Shown here: positions 26,101 through 33,299 of the stretch, in pieces
Numbering within the stretch: the first letter of the stretch is position 1
How the letters are laid out: the number at the start of each line of letters is the position of its first letter
Assembly: GCF_900112315.1 (NCBI RefSeq)
Contig: NZ_FOLL01000001.1
Location: forward strand, 558,001-622,000
Length of the DNA stretch: 64,000 bases
Source: Parapedobacter composti
GTDB taxonomy: Bacteria; Bacteroidota; Bacteroidia; Sphingobacteriales; Sphingobacteriaceae
Reading direction: 5' to 3'
Notes under the pieces: model-generated
The model's input: the letters and a program-made list of their open reading frames with translations, nothing else
What the model was told of the DNA's origin: nothing
The model's database searches: none
Translations under genes and position numbers: made by a program

Positions 26101-26319
26101 ATGGCTACTACTTTAGAAAAAACACCTGCGAGGAAAACAGATAACAATGCCAACAAAACGCATTATTACGTTACGCTGGCCGTTGCAGTTGCCATCGGAA
26201 TGGCCGGAACGTTTGTCCGTTTCATCGATGATTCCGTGCTGCTTTCTGCCATATCCAATATTTTGCTTGCGGTGGGCTGGTTTATTGTATTCCGCGTAGT
26301 GTTCCGCATCATGAAATAG
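26101..26319 (+). CDS. Small inner-membrane protein, unknown function
   Basis: 72 residues. The start at 26101 is set by the promoter above; an upstream in-frame ATG would lie before the transcription start. The N-terminus is hydrophilic and basic (about 25 residues, KTPARKTDNNANKTHYY). Two membrane segments follow (VTLAVAVAIGMAGTFVRF and ILLAVGWFIVFRVVFRI), joined by a short loop with DDS. It is a monocistronic gene with its own promoter and terminator. I do not recognise the family. Confidence 0.7.
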   Translation: MATTLEKTPARKTDNNANKTHYYVTLAVAVAIGMAGTFVRFIDDSVLLSAISNILLAVGWFIVFRVVFRIMK

Positions 26320-26352
26320 TGCTGCTGTAGCAGCTTTTCAATATAGGCAACA

Positions 26353-26378
26353 CCCGGTTTCAATGCCGGGCTTTTTTT
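26353..26378 (+). terminator. Rho-independent terminator
   Basis: CCCGG (26353-26357) pairs with CCGGG (26366-26370) around an eight-base loop, followed by C and seven T residues. It ends the 72-residue membrane protein gene. Confidence 0.75.
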
Positions 26379-26409
26379 ATCTTTACCGCTGCTAACAGCG
26401 TGAATAACC

Positions 26410-27081
26410 ATGCATAACTTTAAAACCCTAATAGTACTGCTGCTGCTGGGCTGCCAGCTACCGCCGCTTGCCGCACAACAACAGGAACGTTATCCTTTTG
26501 AAAACCAAGTAATTGTTTTTCGTGATATTGATCGCAAGGCGCCCCCCGAACCGGGCGGAACGCTGTTTATCGGCAGTTCTTCTATCCGGAGATGGGTGGA
26601 TTTAGAACGGCGGTTTGCCGGAGCAAACATAATCAGAAGGGGGTTAGGTGGGTGCCAGCTGGCCGATGTCGTGGAATTTTATATGGATTCGGTCGTATAC
26701 CCTTACAAGGCAAATAAAGTTTTCGTGTATGCCGGTGAAAATGATATAGCCAACGGTAAGTCACCTGAAGAAGTGGCTGCAACATTTGAGCAGTTATACA
26801 AGCTTCTGCTTCGCGCCAATCCTGATGTACGGGTGTACTTCCTTTCCATCAAGCCTAGTAACCGGCGGTTAAAATTGACCGATTCGTTCGTCAAAGCAAA
26901 CCAGCTCATCGAGCGTTTTCTGGGCGATCAGGAGAATGGCGAATATATCGATATGGGTACCGTACTGATGGGAAAAGACGGCAAGCCCGATAACGGTTTT
27001 TTTGCCGAAGATCGGTTGCATCTCAATGCGGCGGGTTATGACCTCTGGGAGGCTATTATCAGGCCTTATGTGATACCCTAA
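26410..27081 (+). CDS. Exported SGNH/GDSL-type hydrolase
   Basis: 223 residues with a signal sequence (cleavage near LAAQ; an alternative lipobox LLGC lies at Cys15). SGNH blocks: block I FIGSSSIRRW (Ser57), block II RRGLGG (Gly80), block III GENDIANG (Asn111) and block V DRLHLNAAGY (Asp201, His204). Block I has Ser in place of the Asp of GDSL, as in many Bacteroidota acetylhydrolase-like members. It is likely a periplasmic esterase of unknown substrate. Its stop overlaps the convergent CBS-protein stop by 4 bp. Confidence 0.88.
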   Translation: MHNFKTLIVLLLLGCQLPPLAAQQQERYPFENQVIVFRDIDRKAPPEPGGTLFIGSSSIRRWVDLERRFAGANIIRRGLGGCQLADVVEFYMDSVVYPYKANKVFVYAGENDIANGKSPEEVAATFEQLYKLLLRANPDVRVYFLSIKPSNRRLKLTDSFVKANQLIERFLGDQENGEYIDMGTVLMGKDGKPDNGFFAEDRLHLNAAGYDLWEAIIRPYVIP

Positions 27082-27506
27082 CTGTTGATGTAGCTTTCCA
27101 GTTGACTGATCGTCTGTTGTTGATCTTCAATGATATGCTTCACGAGATCACCAATGGAAACCATTCCTACAACGCGGGAGCCGTCAACTACGGGCAAATG
27201 CCGGAAGTGATTCTCGGTCATTAATTGCATACAGCGATCCATAGATTCCTGTAACGTAATGGTTTGCGGATGCGTTGTCATCACTTCATGCATTGGAGTA
27301 TCCCTGGATGATTTGCCCTGAAGGATTATCTTACGTGCATAATCCCGCTCGGTGAAAATGCCCTGCAACAGGTCGTCTTCAATAATCAGGAGCGCACTGA
27401 TGTTCCTTTCCATCATGATGTTCAAGCCGTCAAATACGGAAGTGTTTGGTGTAACCGAATGGACGGCGGCGGGTTTGTTGTCGAGGATGTGTTTTACCGA
27501 CTTCAT
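27078..27506 (-). CDS. CBS-domain pair protein
   Basis: 142 residues made almost entirely of two CBS domains (residues about 10-65 and 75-135). The first contains TPNTSVFDGLNIMMERNISALLIIEDDLLQGIFTERDYAR, written here only as a region at 18-57, and the second MQLMTENHFRHLPVVDG and VGMVSIGDLVKHII. Stand-alone CBS pairs bind adenine nucleotides and act as energy sensors or regulators. The partner is unknown. A long inverted repeat lies just upstream of its start. Confidence 0.9.
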   Translation of the reverse strand: MKSVKHILDNKPAAVHSVTPNTSVFDGLNIMMERNISALLIIEDDLLQGIFTERDYARKIILQGKSSRDTPMHEVMTTHPQTITLQESMDRCMQLMTENHFRHLPVVDGSRVVGMVSIGDLVKHIIEDQQQTISQLESYINS

Positions 27507-27526
27507 AAGCCCTGGGATTTTAAGTG

Positions 27527-27573
27527 AATAATTTGGCTACTTTACACAGTAGGATAAAGTTAGCCAAATTATT
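27527..27573. repeat. Long near-perfect inverted repeat (terminator or operator)
   Basis: AATAATTTGGCTA (27527-27539) plus CTTTA pairs with TAAAG plus TAGCCAAATTATT (27561-27573), 18 bp in all with one bulged T and a 10-base loop (27545-27554). It sits between the 141-residue membrane protein gene and the CBS gene, both on the minus strand. It could end the first transcript, although the downstream T-tract is weak, or bind a dimeric regulator ahead of the CBS gene. Confidence 0.7.
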
Positions 27574-27591
27574 ATTAAATCCAATGTTTTT

Positions 27592-28017
27592 TTACCACCT
27601 CGGCCACACATGCCATGGGATACGCGATAGGACCAGTATCAGTCCGATGGCATAGAATACCAATACGCTGGCATTCTGCTTAGCGGGTGTGTCCAAACGT
27701 TTGGCTCTGGAATACCCGACAGTAATGAGCACAACAGCTATCAGCATAATTAACGGATGTTCAAGGAAATACAGGCGGGCGATGCTGTCTTTCATGGCCT
27801 CTCCCGAAATATTTCCGTACCCATAGGGCGAAACAAAATAGGTGATGATACCTACCAGAAACTGCAGGTGCGCACATATCAGTCCCAACAACGCCATCTT
27901 GCGGTTATACGGCCGTTTTTGCAGATATGCGAACAGCACGTAAAGGATAGAAATGATCAATCCGGCCAATAATACATAAGCCAGTGTGGAGTGCAGGTGT
28001 TTGATTCCCGTGTACAT
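27592..28017 (-). CDS. Four-helix membrane protein, possibly haem/cytochrome-related
   Basis: 141 residues with four predicted membrane segments (about 11-30, 42-62, 87-106, 117-134). The N-terminus has IKHLHSTLAYVLL (His7, His9), helix two AHLQFLVGIITYFV, helix three FLEHPLIMLIAVVLITVGYSRAKR, and the C-terminus RIPWHVWPRW. His residues in several helices would fit haem ligation, and such proteins are sometimes labelled cytochrome b-like in Bacteroidota. I cannot assign a function. Confidence 0.65.
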   Translation of the reverse strand: MYTGIKHLHSTLAYVLLAGLIISILYVLFAYLQKRPYNRKMALLGLICAHLQFLVGIITYFVSPYGYGNISGEAMKDSIARLYFLEHPLIMLIAVVLITVGYSRAKRLDTPAKQNASVLVFYAIGLILVLSRIPWHVWPRW

Positions 28018-28110
28018 AGTTGTTGTAGTTAAGCTGTCAAGTTGTTAATATAGTATAGGTAATTTGTCTCTTCGCATCTGCATAAAATATGGGCTAAAAT
28101 ACGGAAAATA

Positions 28111-28737
28111 TTAAGATAATGCCTGCTCTTTTAGCACGATTACTTCGGCTATGGGGCTGAACAGGTACAGCCGCTGGGTCTTGACCTCGATGCAGCGGTA
28201 CCGTTTTCTAATTTTCTCCATTTTCTGGAAAACCCTGCCGTTTTTCAGGGCAAAATAGGTGTTAGGGGGGAGCTGCTCCACCGTATGTGTCTTTTCCGGG
28301 CCGGTGTCGTATTGCCTTAGCACCCGGAACAGGTGCAGATCAGTACAGCTGGAGGCCGCTGGATTATCCATGTATTTTACAATAGCGACTTGGACGTCAT
28401 CCGGAAACACGCCTGACCGGATAAACGGTTGCATAAGCTGCCTGAAATTGGCCTTCCATTCTTCACCATGAGGTTTTACACGGTTTTTGTAGGCGTTCCA
28501 GGTCTTCAGGTGCGCAAACTCATGTACCGAAGTGATCAGAAAAGCAAAGGGATTCAGGTTGTGGTTTACGGAAATACGGTGGCCATGCCCGTTCTGGGGC
28601 GGCCGGTAATCCCCGAATTTCGAAGATCGGCCCCTGCTTATGCGGAACACGCATCGGCTGTCATTGATCCAGCGGGAGATAATAGGCGCGGCTGCGGCTG
28701 GCATGTATTTACGCAATTGTGCACTGTAATCCTGCAT
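28111..28737 (-). CDS. SprT-like zinc metallopeptidase-domain protein
   Basis: 208 residues. The zinc motif is SVHEFAHLKTW (His72, Glu73, His76) within a SprT-like domain; HGEEWKANFRQLM about 20 residues later is the expected follow-up motif, with its His as candidate third ligand. The C-terminal part has KYRCIEV-type residues (KIRKRYRCIEVKTQRLYLFSP) but lacks the four-Cys zinc ribbon of canonical SprT. In eukaryotes the related Spartan removes DNA-protein crosslinks; the bacterial role is not established. It is divergent from porD. Confidence 0.85.
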   Translation of the reverse strand: MQDYSAQLRKYMPAAAAPIISRWINDSRCVFRISRGRSSKFGDYRPPQNGHGHRISVNHNLNPFAFLITSVHEFAHLKTWNAYKNRVKPHGEEWKANFRQLMQPFIRSGVFPDDVQVAIVKYMDNPAASSCTDLHLFRVLRQYDTGPEKTHTVEQLPPNTYFALKNGRVFQKMEKIRKRYRCIEVKTQRLYLFSPIAEVIVLKEQALS

Positions 28738-28782
28738 GGTGCAAACTTAAAACAATGGCGTAAGTATTCATAGAAATATGCC

Positions 28783-28790
28783 TATCTTTG
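28783..28790 (+). promoter_or_regulatory. -7 promoter box of porD-recN
   Basis: TATCTTTG matches TAnnTTTG, 23 bp upstream of the ATG at 28814. It also rules out the longer reading frame beginning at 28778. No clear TTTG -33 was found. Confidence 0.5.
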
Positions 28791-28813
28791 GCCATAAAAT
28801 AATCTTGGTATAT

Positions 28814-29719
28814 ATGCTGGTTAAGCGATTTTTGCTTATCATGTTTGTGATGACTGCCACATGCTGTGTAATGGGCCAGGACCTGAATGCACGGGTGGAA
28901 ATCCTTTCACCGCAGGTGCAGAATACCAACAAACGGGCGCTGGATGTACTGCGGAAAGCCATATCCGACTTTCTCAACAATCGTTCGTGGAGTGCCAATC
29001 AGGTGCGGCCGGAGGAGCGTATTGATTGCAGCTTCGTAATTACCATCAATGCATGGGACGGGTCGTCCAACTTCACGGCGCAGGCGCAGATTGTCTCCAC
29101 CAGGCCTGTTTTCAACACAACCTACAACAGCCCGGTATTGAGTATTTCGGACCAGCATTTTAACTTCAGCTACACCGAAGGGCAACTGATGGATTATTCA
29201 GACCAGCAATATATGAATAACCTGACTTCCCTGTTGGCTTTTTATGCATATATCATTGTGGGATTGGATGCCGATACTTTTGAGCACAATGGCGGCACCC
29301 CGTTTTATACCGCGGCGCAGAATATTGTGAATTATGCCCAGAACACGGGATTCAGCGGTTGGCGATCCATGGAGGAGCTGAATAACCGGTTTTGGCTGGT
29401 AAACAACTTGCTTGATCGCCGTTATCAGCCAATACGTGATTTTTTATATAGTTTTTCCATGAAAGGGCTGGATACCATGGCAGAGAATGCCCAGCAGGCC
29501 CGTAAAATGATGCTGGATTTACTGCCCCTGTTGCAGAAGGTGGATAGACTGGCGCAGGGAGCCGTATTCAACCAGGTTTTCTTTACGGCGAAATCCGATG
29601 AGCTCGTTGGCGTATTCAGCGGTATGGGACCGCAGGAACGCGTCCAGGCTTATAATATACTTGCTGAAGTAGATCCGGCCAATGCAGGTAAATACGAGCG
29701 TTTACGTAATAGCAGATAG
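28814..29719 (+). CDS. porD: PorD-like protein (DUF4835)
   Basis: 301 residues from the ATG at 28814 (MLVKRFLLIMFVMTATCCVMGQ signal). The mature part matches DUF4835: QDLNARVEILSPQVQ, ALDVLRKAISDFLNNRSW, the IDCSFVITI-type segment and FNFSYTEGQLMDYSDQQYMNNL, with the acidic-aromatic C-terminal helices. This family has been named PorD in the type IX secretion literature and is periplasmic; its precise task is unclear. It is 9 bp upstream of recN, an arrangement I believe is common in Bacteroidota. No other por/gld gene is in this window. Confidence 0.82.
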   Translation: MLVKRFLLIMFVMTATCCVMGQDLNARVEILSPQVQNTNKRALDVLRKAISDFLNNRSWSANQVRPEERIDCSFVITINAWDGSSNFTAQAQIVSTRPVFNTTYNSPVLSISDQHFNFSYTEGQLMDYSDQQYMNNLTSLLAFYAYIIVGLDADTFEHNGGTPFYTAAQNIVNYAQNTGFSGWRSMEELNNRFWLVNNLLDRRYQPIRDFLYSFSMKGLDTMAENAQQARKMMLDLLPLLQKVDRLAQGAVFNQVFFTAKSDELVGVFSGMGPQERVQAYNILAEVDPANAGKYERLRNSR

Positions 29720-29728
29720 TAATTACTT

Positions 29729-31393
29729 ATGTTGACCCGCCTGTCCATCCGAAATTATGCATTGATCGATTCCCTGGATATCCATTTCGATAATGGCTTG
29801 AATATTCTTACCGGAGAAACCGGTGCCGGTAAATCCATCATCATGGGGGGGCTATCACTCATTCTCGGCCAGCGGGTGGAAAACCGCTATTTCTTCAATC
29901 AGGACAAGAAGTGCGTTATCGAAGGTTACTTCGACGTGTCAAACTATGAACTGGACGGGTTTTTCCGGCAGTATGATTTGGATTACGAACGGGAGACCAT
30001 CATGCGTCGTGAAATCAGCGTGGATGGCAAGTCACGGGCATTTGTCAATGACACACCGGTAACCCTCCAAGTGCTGAAAGCGTTGGCCGAGAAACTGATC
30101 GATATCCATTCCCAACATGCCACGCTTCAGCTGAATACGGAGGCGTTCCAGTTATTGACGTTGGATAGCGTGGCCCGGAACCGGCAGGTGCGGGAACGCT
30201 ACGCGGAAAAATACCATGCGTATAACAGGCTGGTGACCCGTCTGTCGGCCATGAAAGCTGAAGCCCAACAAGCCAATACGGAAGCCGATTACCAACAGTA
30301 TCTATATGATGAACTGGCTAAAGCTAATCTTGAAGCGGACGAGCAGGCCCGGCTGGAAGCTGAGCAGCAACAGCTTGAACATGCCGAAGAGATTAAGCGC
30401 AGCCTGTATGGGGCGGTTTATGCGCTGCGAGATCAGGAAATCAATGCCACGGCACTGCTCAAGGAGGCCCTGCATCACATACAGCACGCTGAACGTTTTA
30501 TGCCGGCCATGGAACCGCAGGCCCAACGGCTGGAAAGCTGTTTTATTGAATTGAAGGATTTGGCCGAAGAAGTAAGCCGTATCGAGCAGTCGGTGGTATT
30601 AGATGAAGTCCGCCTGCAGGAAATCAGTGAGCGGCTAAGCCTGCTTTATGCGCTTCAACAGAAACATCGGGTGGATGGCGTGGAAGCGCTGATTGACCTG
30701 CGGGAGCTGTTGAAAGCGAAGCTGGAGGCGCAATCATCCAACGAAGCGGAAATCCAACGGCTGGAGGCCGAGGCGGAACGGTTGAAAACCGAGACATTGG
30801 AACTGGCTGCCCAGCTCAGTGATAGCAGGCACGCTGTAGTACAGCAGGTGGAAGATCAGGTGGCTGGAACATTACGCGAAGTGGGGATGCCCCACAGCAC
30901 GCTTCGTATACAGATAAGCAGGCTTGGCGATTCGGCCCTGCGCGAAAGCGGACAGGATAAAGTGGAATTTTTGTTTTCCGCCAACAAGGGCATGGAGCCG
31001 CAGCCCGTAGGAAAGGTGGCCTCTGGTGGGGAACTTTCACGGCTGATGATGGCTATCAAGTCATTGATAGCCAAGACATCGGCGCTGCCAACAATTATCT
31101 TTGATGAGATCGATACCGGAATTTCCGGAGAGGTAGCTCTGAAGGTGGCCGAAATCATGGAGCGACTGGCGCAGCACATGCAGGTGATCGCCATTACGCA
31201 CCTTCCGCAGATTGCTTCAAAAGGGAATGCTCATTTTAAGGTATATAAAATAGAATCAGCCGATAAGACGGTAACCAATATTGCTCAACTGACGAATGAA
31301 GAGCGGGTAGTTGAATTGGCACAGATGCTCAGCGGGGCCAATCCTGGCGAAACCGCTTTGCAGCATGCCGCGGAATTATTAGGCGGACGCTGA
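29729..31393 (+). CDS. recN: DNA repair protein RecN
   Basis: 554 residues, the normal length. The N-terminal ATPase half has IRNYALIDSLDIHFDNGLNI-type residues and Walker A GETGAGKSIIMGGLSL (about 31-46). A long coiled coil runs from about 150 to 370 (Glu/Gln/Leu-rich). The C-terminal half has the ABC signature KVASGGELSRLMMAIK, Walker B IIFDEIDTGISGEVA and the switch His in IAITHLPQIA. RecN is an SMC-like protein for double-strand break repair by homologous recombination. Confidence 0.96.
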   Translation: MLTRLSIRNYALIDSLDIHFDNGLNILTGETGAGKSIIMGGLSLILGQRVENRYFFNQDKKCVIEGYFDVSNYELDGFFRQYDLDYERETIMRREISVDGKSRAFVNDTPVTLQVLKALAEKLIDIHSQHATLQLNTEAFQLLTLDSVARNRQVRERYAEKYHAYNRLVTRLSAMKAEAQQANTEADYQQYLYDELAKANLEADEQARLEAEQQQLEHAEEIKRSLYGAVYALRDQEINATALLKEALHHIQHAERFMPAMEPQAQRLESCFIELKDLAEEVSRIEQSVVLDEVRLQEISERLSLLYALQQKHRVDGVEALIDLRELLKAKLEAQSSNEAEIQRLEAEAERLKTETLELAAQLSDSRHAVVQQVEDQVAGTLREVGMPHSTLRIQISRLGDSALRESGQDKVEFLFSANKGMEPQPVGKVASGGELSRLMMAIKSLIAKTSALPTIIFDEIDTGISGEVALKVAEIMERLAQHMQVIAITHLPQIASKGNAHFKVYKIESADKTVTNIAQLTNEERVVELAQMLSGANPGETALQHAAELLGGR

Positions 31394-31447
31394 TGTCAGG
31401 AAAAAAACGTTATTTTTACCCAATTTTTATTGACAAACTGATAAACT

Positions 31448-32266
31448 ATGTCGCATAACCTACTGAAAGGAAAAAAGGGAATCATCTTCGGCGCACTGGA
31501 TAACAAATCCATAGCTTGGAAAACCGCGCAACGCTGTGTAGCAGAAGGGGCAGAAATCGTGCTTACCAACGCGCCCGTGGCGCTACGTATGGGGACCATC
31601 CGGCAGCTGGCCGAGGAATGTAACAATGCACCGGTGATTCCGGCGGATGTGACCAGCAACGAGGATATTGAAAAACTATTTGACCAGACGTTGGAGCATT
31701 TCGGTGGAGGAATTGATTTTATCCTGCACTCCGTGGGAATGAGTCTAAATGTGCGCAAAGGCATCCACTACACGGAAAATAACTATGATTTTATGCACAA
31801 AGCGTTTGATATCTCTGCCATCAGCCTGCACCGTGTGCTGGCGACGGCGATGAAGAAAGACGCCATCAATGAATGGGGCTCTGTTGTTGCGCTCACTTAC
31901 ATTGCCGCACAACGTGTATTTCCCGACTATAACGACATGGCCGATGCCAAAGCGTTGCTGGAGAGCATTGCCCGCAACTTCGGCTACCAATACGGTGTGA
32001 AGAAGAAGGTGAGGGTAAACACCATCAGCCAGTCGCCCACGCAGACCACGGCCGGTTCCGGCGTAAAAGGTTTCGGTGATTTCATTTCATATGCCGAAAA
32101 GATGTCGCCGCTGGGTAATGCCACGGCCGATCAGTGCGCGGATTATACCGTGACGTTGTTTTCGGATCTGACGAAGATGGTTACCATGCAGAATCTCTTC
32201 CATGACGGAGGATTTTCCTTTACGGGCGTTAGCGAAGCTGTTATTACTGGGATGGGGGAAAGGTAG
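31448..32266 (+). CDS. fabI: Enoyl-[acyl-carrier-protein] reductase FabI (NADH)
   Basis: 272 residues. NAD-binding start KGKKGIIFGALDNKSIAWKTA, HSVGMS at about 97-102, and the active site LTYIAAQRVFPDYNDMADAKALLES, in which the two Tyr residues and Lys form the FabI Y-x(9-10)-Y-x6-K set. The C-terminal part has SPTQTTAGSGVKGF and DLTKMVTMQNLFHDGGFS. It performs the last reductive step of fatty-acid elongation. It starts 54 bp after recN and is followed by a strong bidirectional terminator. Confidence 0.96.
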   Translation: MSHNLLKGKKGIIFGALDNKSIAWKTAQRCVAEGAEIVLTNAPVALRMGTIRQLAEECNNAPVIPADVTSNEDIEKLFDQTLEHFGGGIDFILHSVGMSLNVRKGIHYTENNYDFMHKAFDISAISLHRVLATAMKKDAINEWGSVVALTYIAAQRVFPDYNDMADAKALLESIARNFGYQYGVKKKVRVNTISQSPTQTTAGSGVKGFGDFISYAEKMSPLGNATADQCADYTVTLFSDLTKMVTMQNLFHDGGFSFTGVSEAVITGMGER

Positions 32267-32283
32267 CGCGGAAAAAAGCTATT

Positions 32284-32318
32284 CCATAAAAAAGCGGCAT
32301 TAGGCCGCTTTTTTATGG
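32284..32318. terminator. Bidirectional terminator between fabI and a convergent lipoprotein gene
   Basis: A perfect 15-bp stem, CCATAAAAAAGCGGC (32284-32298) with GCCGCTTTTTTATGG (32304-32318), closes a five-base ATTAG loop. A and T tracts on the two sides make it usable in both directions. Confidence 0.9.
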
Positions 32319-32330
32319 TGTAGTTCGTAA

Positions 32331-32750
32331 CTATTCGATATAATCAGTTTCCATCAATACAATCTTGATGAATACATAATCGGGTGGCGTAATCGATACA
32401 CCTGGGTCGGCCAGTGGGTCCTGCCCGTAAATGGTGATCCTGCCTACCCTATAGTTTACGGAATAAGCAATTTGGTCAAAGGTGGCGGGCAAGATGTCGT
32501 ACGTGCTTTCGTCGTCCTGACTCATGGAAATCTGCACACCGCCCTGGTTCATGAAGTAGCTGTCAAGTTCCGGTAGATTCAATTCCAGCCAAATCTGTGA
32601 TCCATCGGTATTCCACTCATTTGCTGCCCTTTCGTAAACAAACGATTTGTTGGGGTTGGGATAATAATTCTCGATAACTTCGGTTTTTCTACAGGAAGAC
32701 ACGCCGAGGATTACTATGAATCCAACGACCGGGGTAAGGTACTTTTTCAT
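32331..32750 (-). CDS. Small lipoprotein of unknown function
   Basis: 139 residues from the ATG at 32750, where a lipoprotein leader starts (MKKYLTPVVGFIVILGVSSC, Cys20). The rest is acidic and aromatic, with NYYPNPNKSFVYERAA near the front and a beta-rich body. It is similar in style to small Bacteroidota lipoproteins of unknown role. The 11-bp tandem array lies 161 bp upstream of its start, between it and clpC. Confidence 0.7.
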   Translation of the reverse strand: MKKYLTPVVGFIVILGVSSCRKTEVIENYYPNPNKSFVYERAANEWNTDGSQIWLELNLPELDSYFMNQGGVQISMSQDDESTYDILPATFDQIAYSVNYRVGRITIYGQDPLADPGVSITPPDYVFIKIVLMETDYIE

Positions 32751-32910
32751 ACGCGGTTGCTTTAGTAAATAATTCAGTTGCCTATTCCTTTTATGGTATG
32801 ACAACGCATAGCACAGAATGGTTTAGTACAATAATTGCACCAAGAAAATGTTACAATAAAAAATCCCCCCGTATCAGTATCCCGCGGCTTCCAGGTTACC
32901 TTTTTTGTAC

Positions 32911-33053
32911 TATTTCTATACCATTTCTATATCATTTCCTTACCTCTTCCATACCACAGGCTTACCTCTTGTATACCATTTCCTTACCATTTCCTTACCA
33001 TTTCCTTACCGTTTCCTTACCGTTTCCTTACCAAATCCTTACCATTCGTCTAC
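32911..33053. repeat. Tandem array of thirteen 11-bp units (minisatellite)
   Basis: Thirteen consecutive 11-bp units without indels, consensus CATTTCCTTAC on the plus strand. Units 7-9 are identical copies; 10 and 11 read CGTTTCCTTAC; units at both ends diverge (TATTTCTATAC, CATTCGTCTAC). The minus strand reads GTAAGGAAATG per unit, so each unit combines an AAGGAAATG (Shine-Dalgarno-like plus ATG) and TAA. The period is not a multiple of three, so it is not a protein repeat. The perfect centre and decayed edges suggest growth by slippage from the middle. Confidence 0.95.
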
Positions 33054-33215
33054 CTTCGGGGTAAACAACAGGTAGGCCTGCGGTATGTTTACGGTAAGCA
33101 ACGGTTAAGTTTGCTATGGGGAAGCATCGGGGCACCCGTAGGTGCGGCAGCCGCTCCCGGCCGGTTTCAAGTGGATCCGGCACGCCCGGTGAAAACGGGG
33201 TGGCTGACAGCCATT

Positions 33216-33251
33216 AAAACAAAAGAAGGCGTCCTTTTTCAGGACACCTCC
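33216..33251 (-). terminator. clpC terminator
   Basis: On the minus strand, GGAGGTGTCC (ending at 33242) pairs with GGACGCCTTC (to 33225) with two G-U pairs and a short A-rich loop, followed by TTTTGTTTT. It lies about 50 bp after the clpC stop on the minus strand side. Confidence 0.7.
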
Positions 33252-33299
33252 TATCTATGTACGTTACTGAACATTTGGTTGCCGCCGTAGGCGATGCCG

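Larger units (their letters stand above)
32751..33299. other. 549-bp intergenic region between clpC and a lipoprotein gene
   Basis: The region holds the 11-bp tandem array (32911-33053) and the clpC terminator (33216-33251). Between them, 33054-33215 is G+C-rich with no gene that I can support. Left of the array, 32751-32910 should contain the promoter of the lipoprotein gene, but I see no good TAnnTTTG element. Open frames across the array on the plus strand are by-products of the 11-bp unit. Confidence 0.7.

Noticed and set aside
32911..33053. CRISPR array
   Set aside because: Units are 11 bp, directly contiguous with no spacers, and no cas genes are present.
32798..33290. Repeat-containing protein genes on the plus strand (long open frames rich in PYHFLT)
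   Set aside because: The frames are open only because the 11-bp unit lacks stops; the same unit is read in all three phases, and no start or homologue-like sequence supports them.
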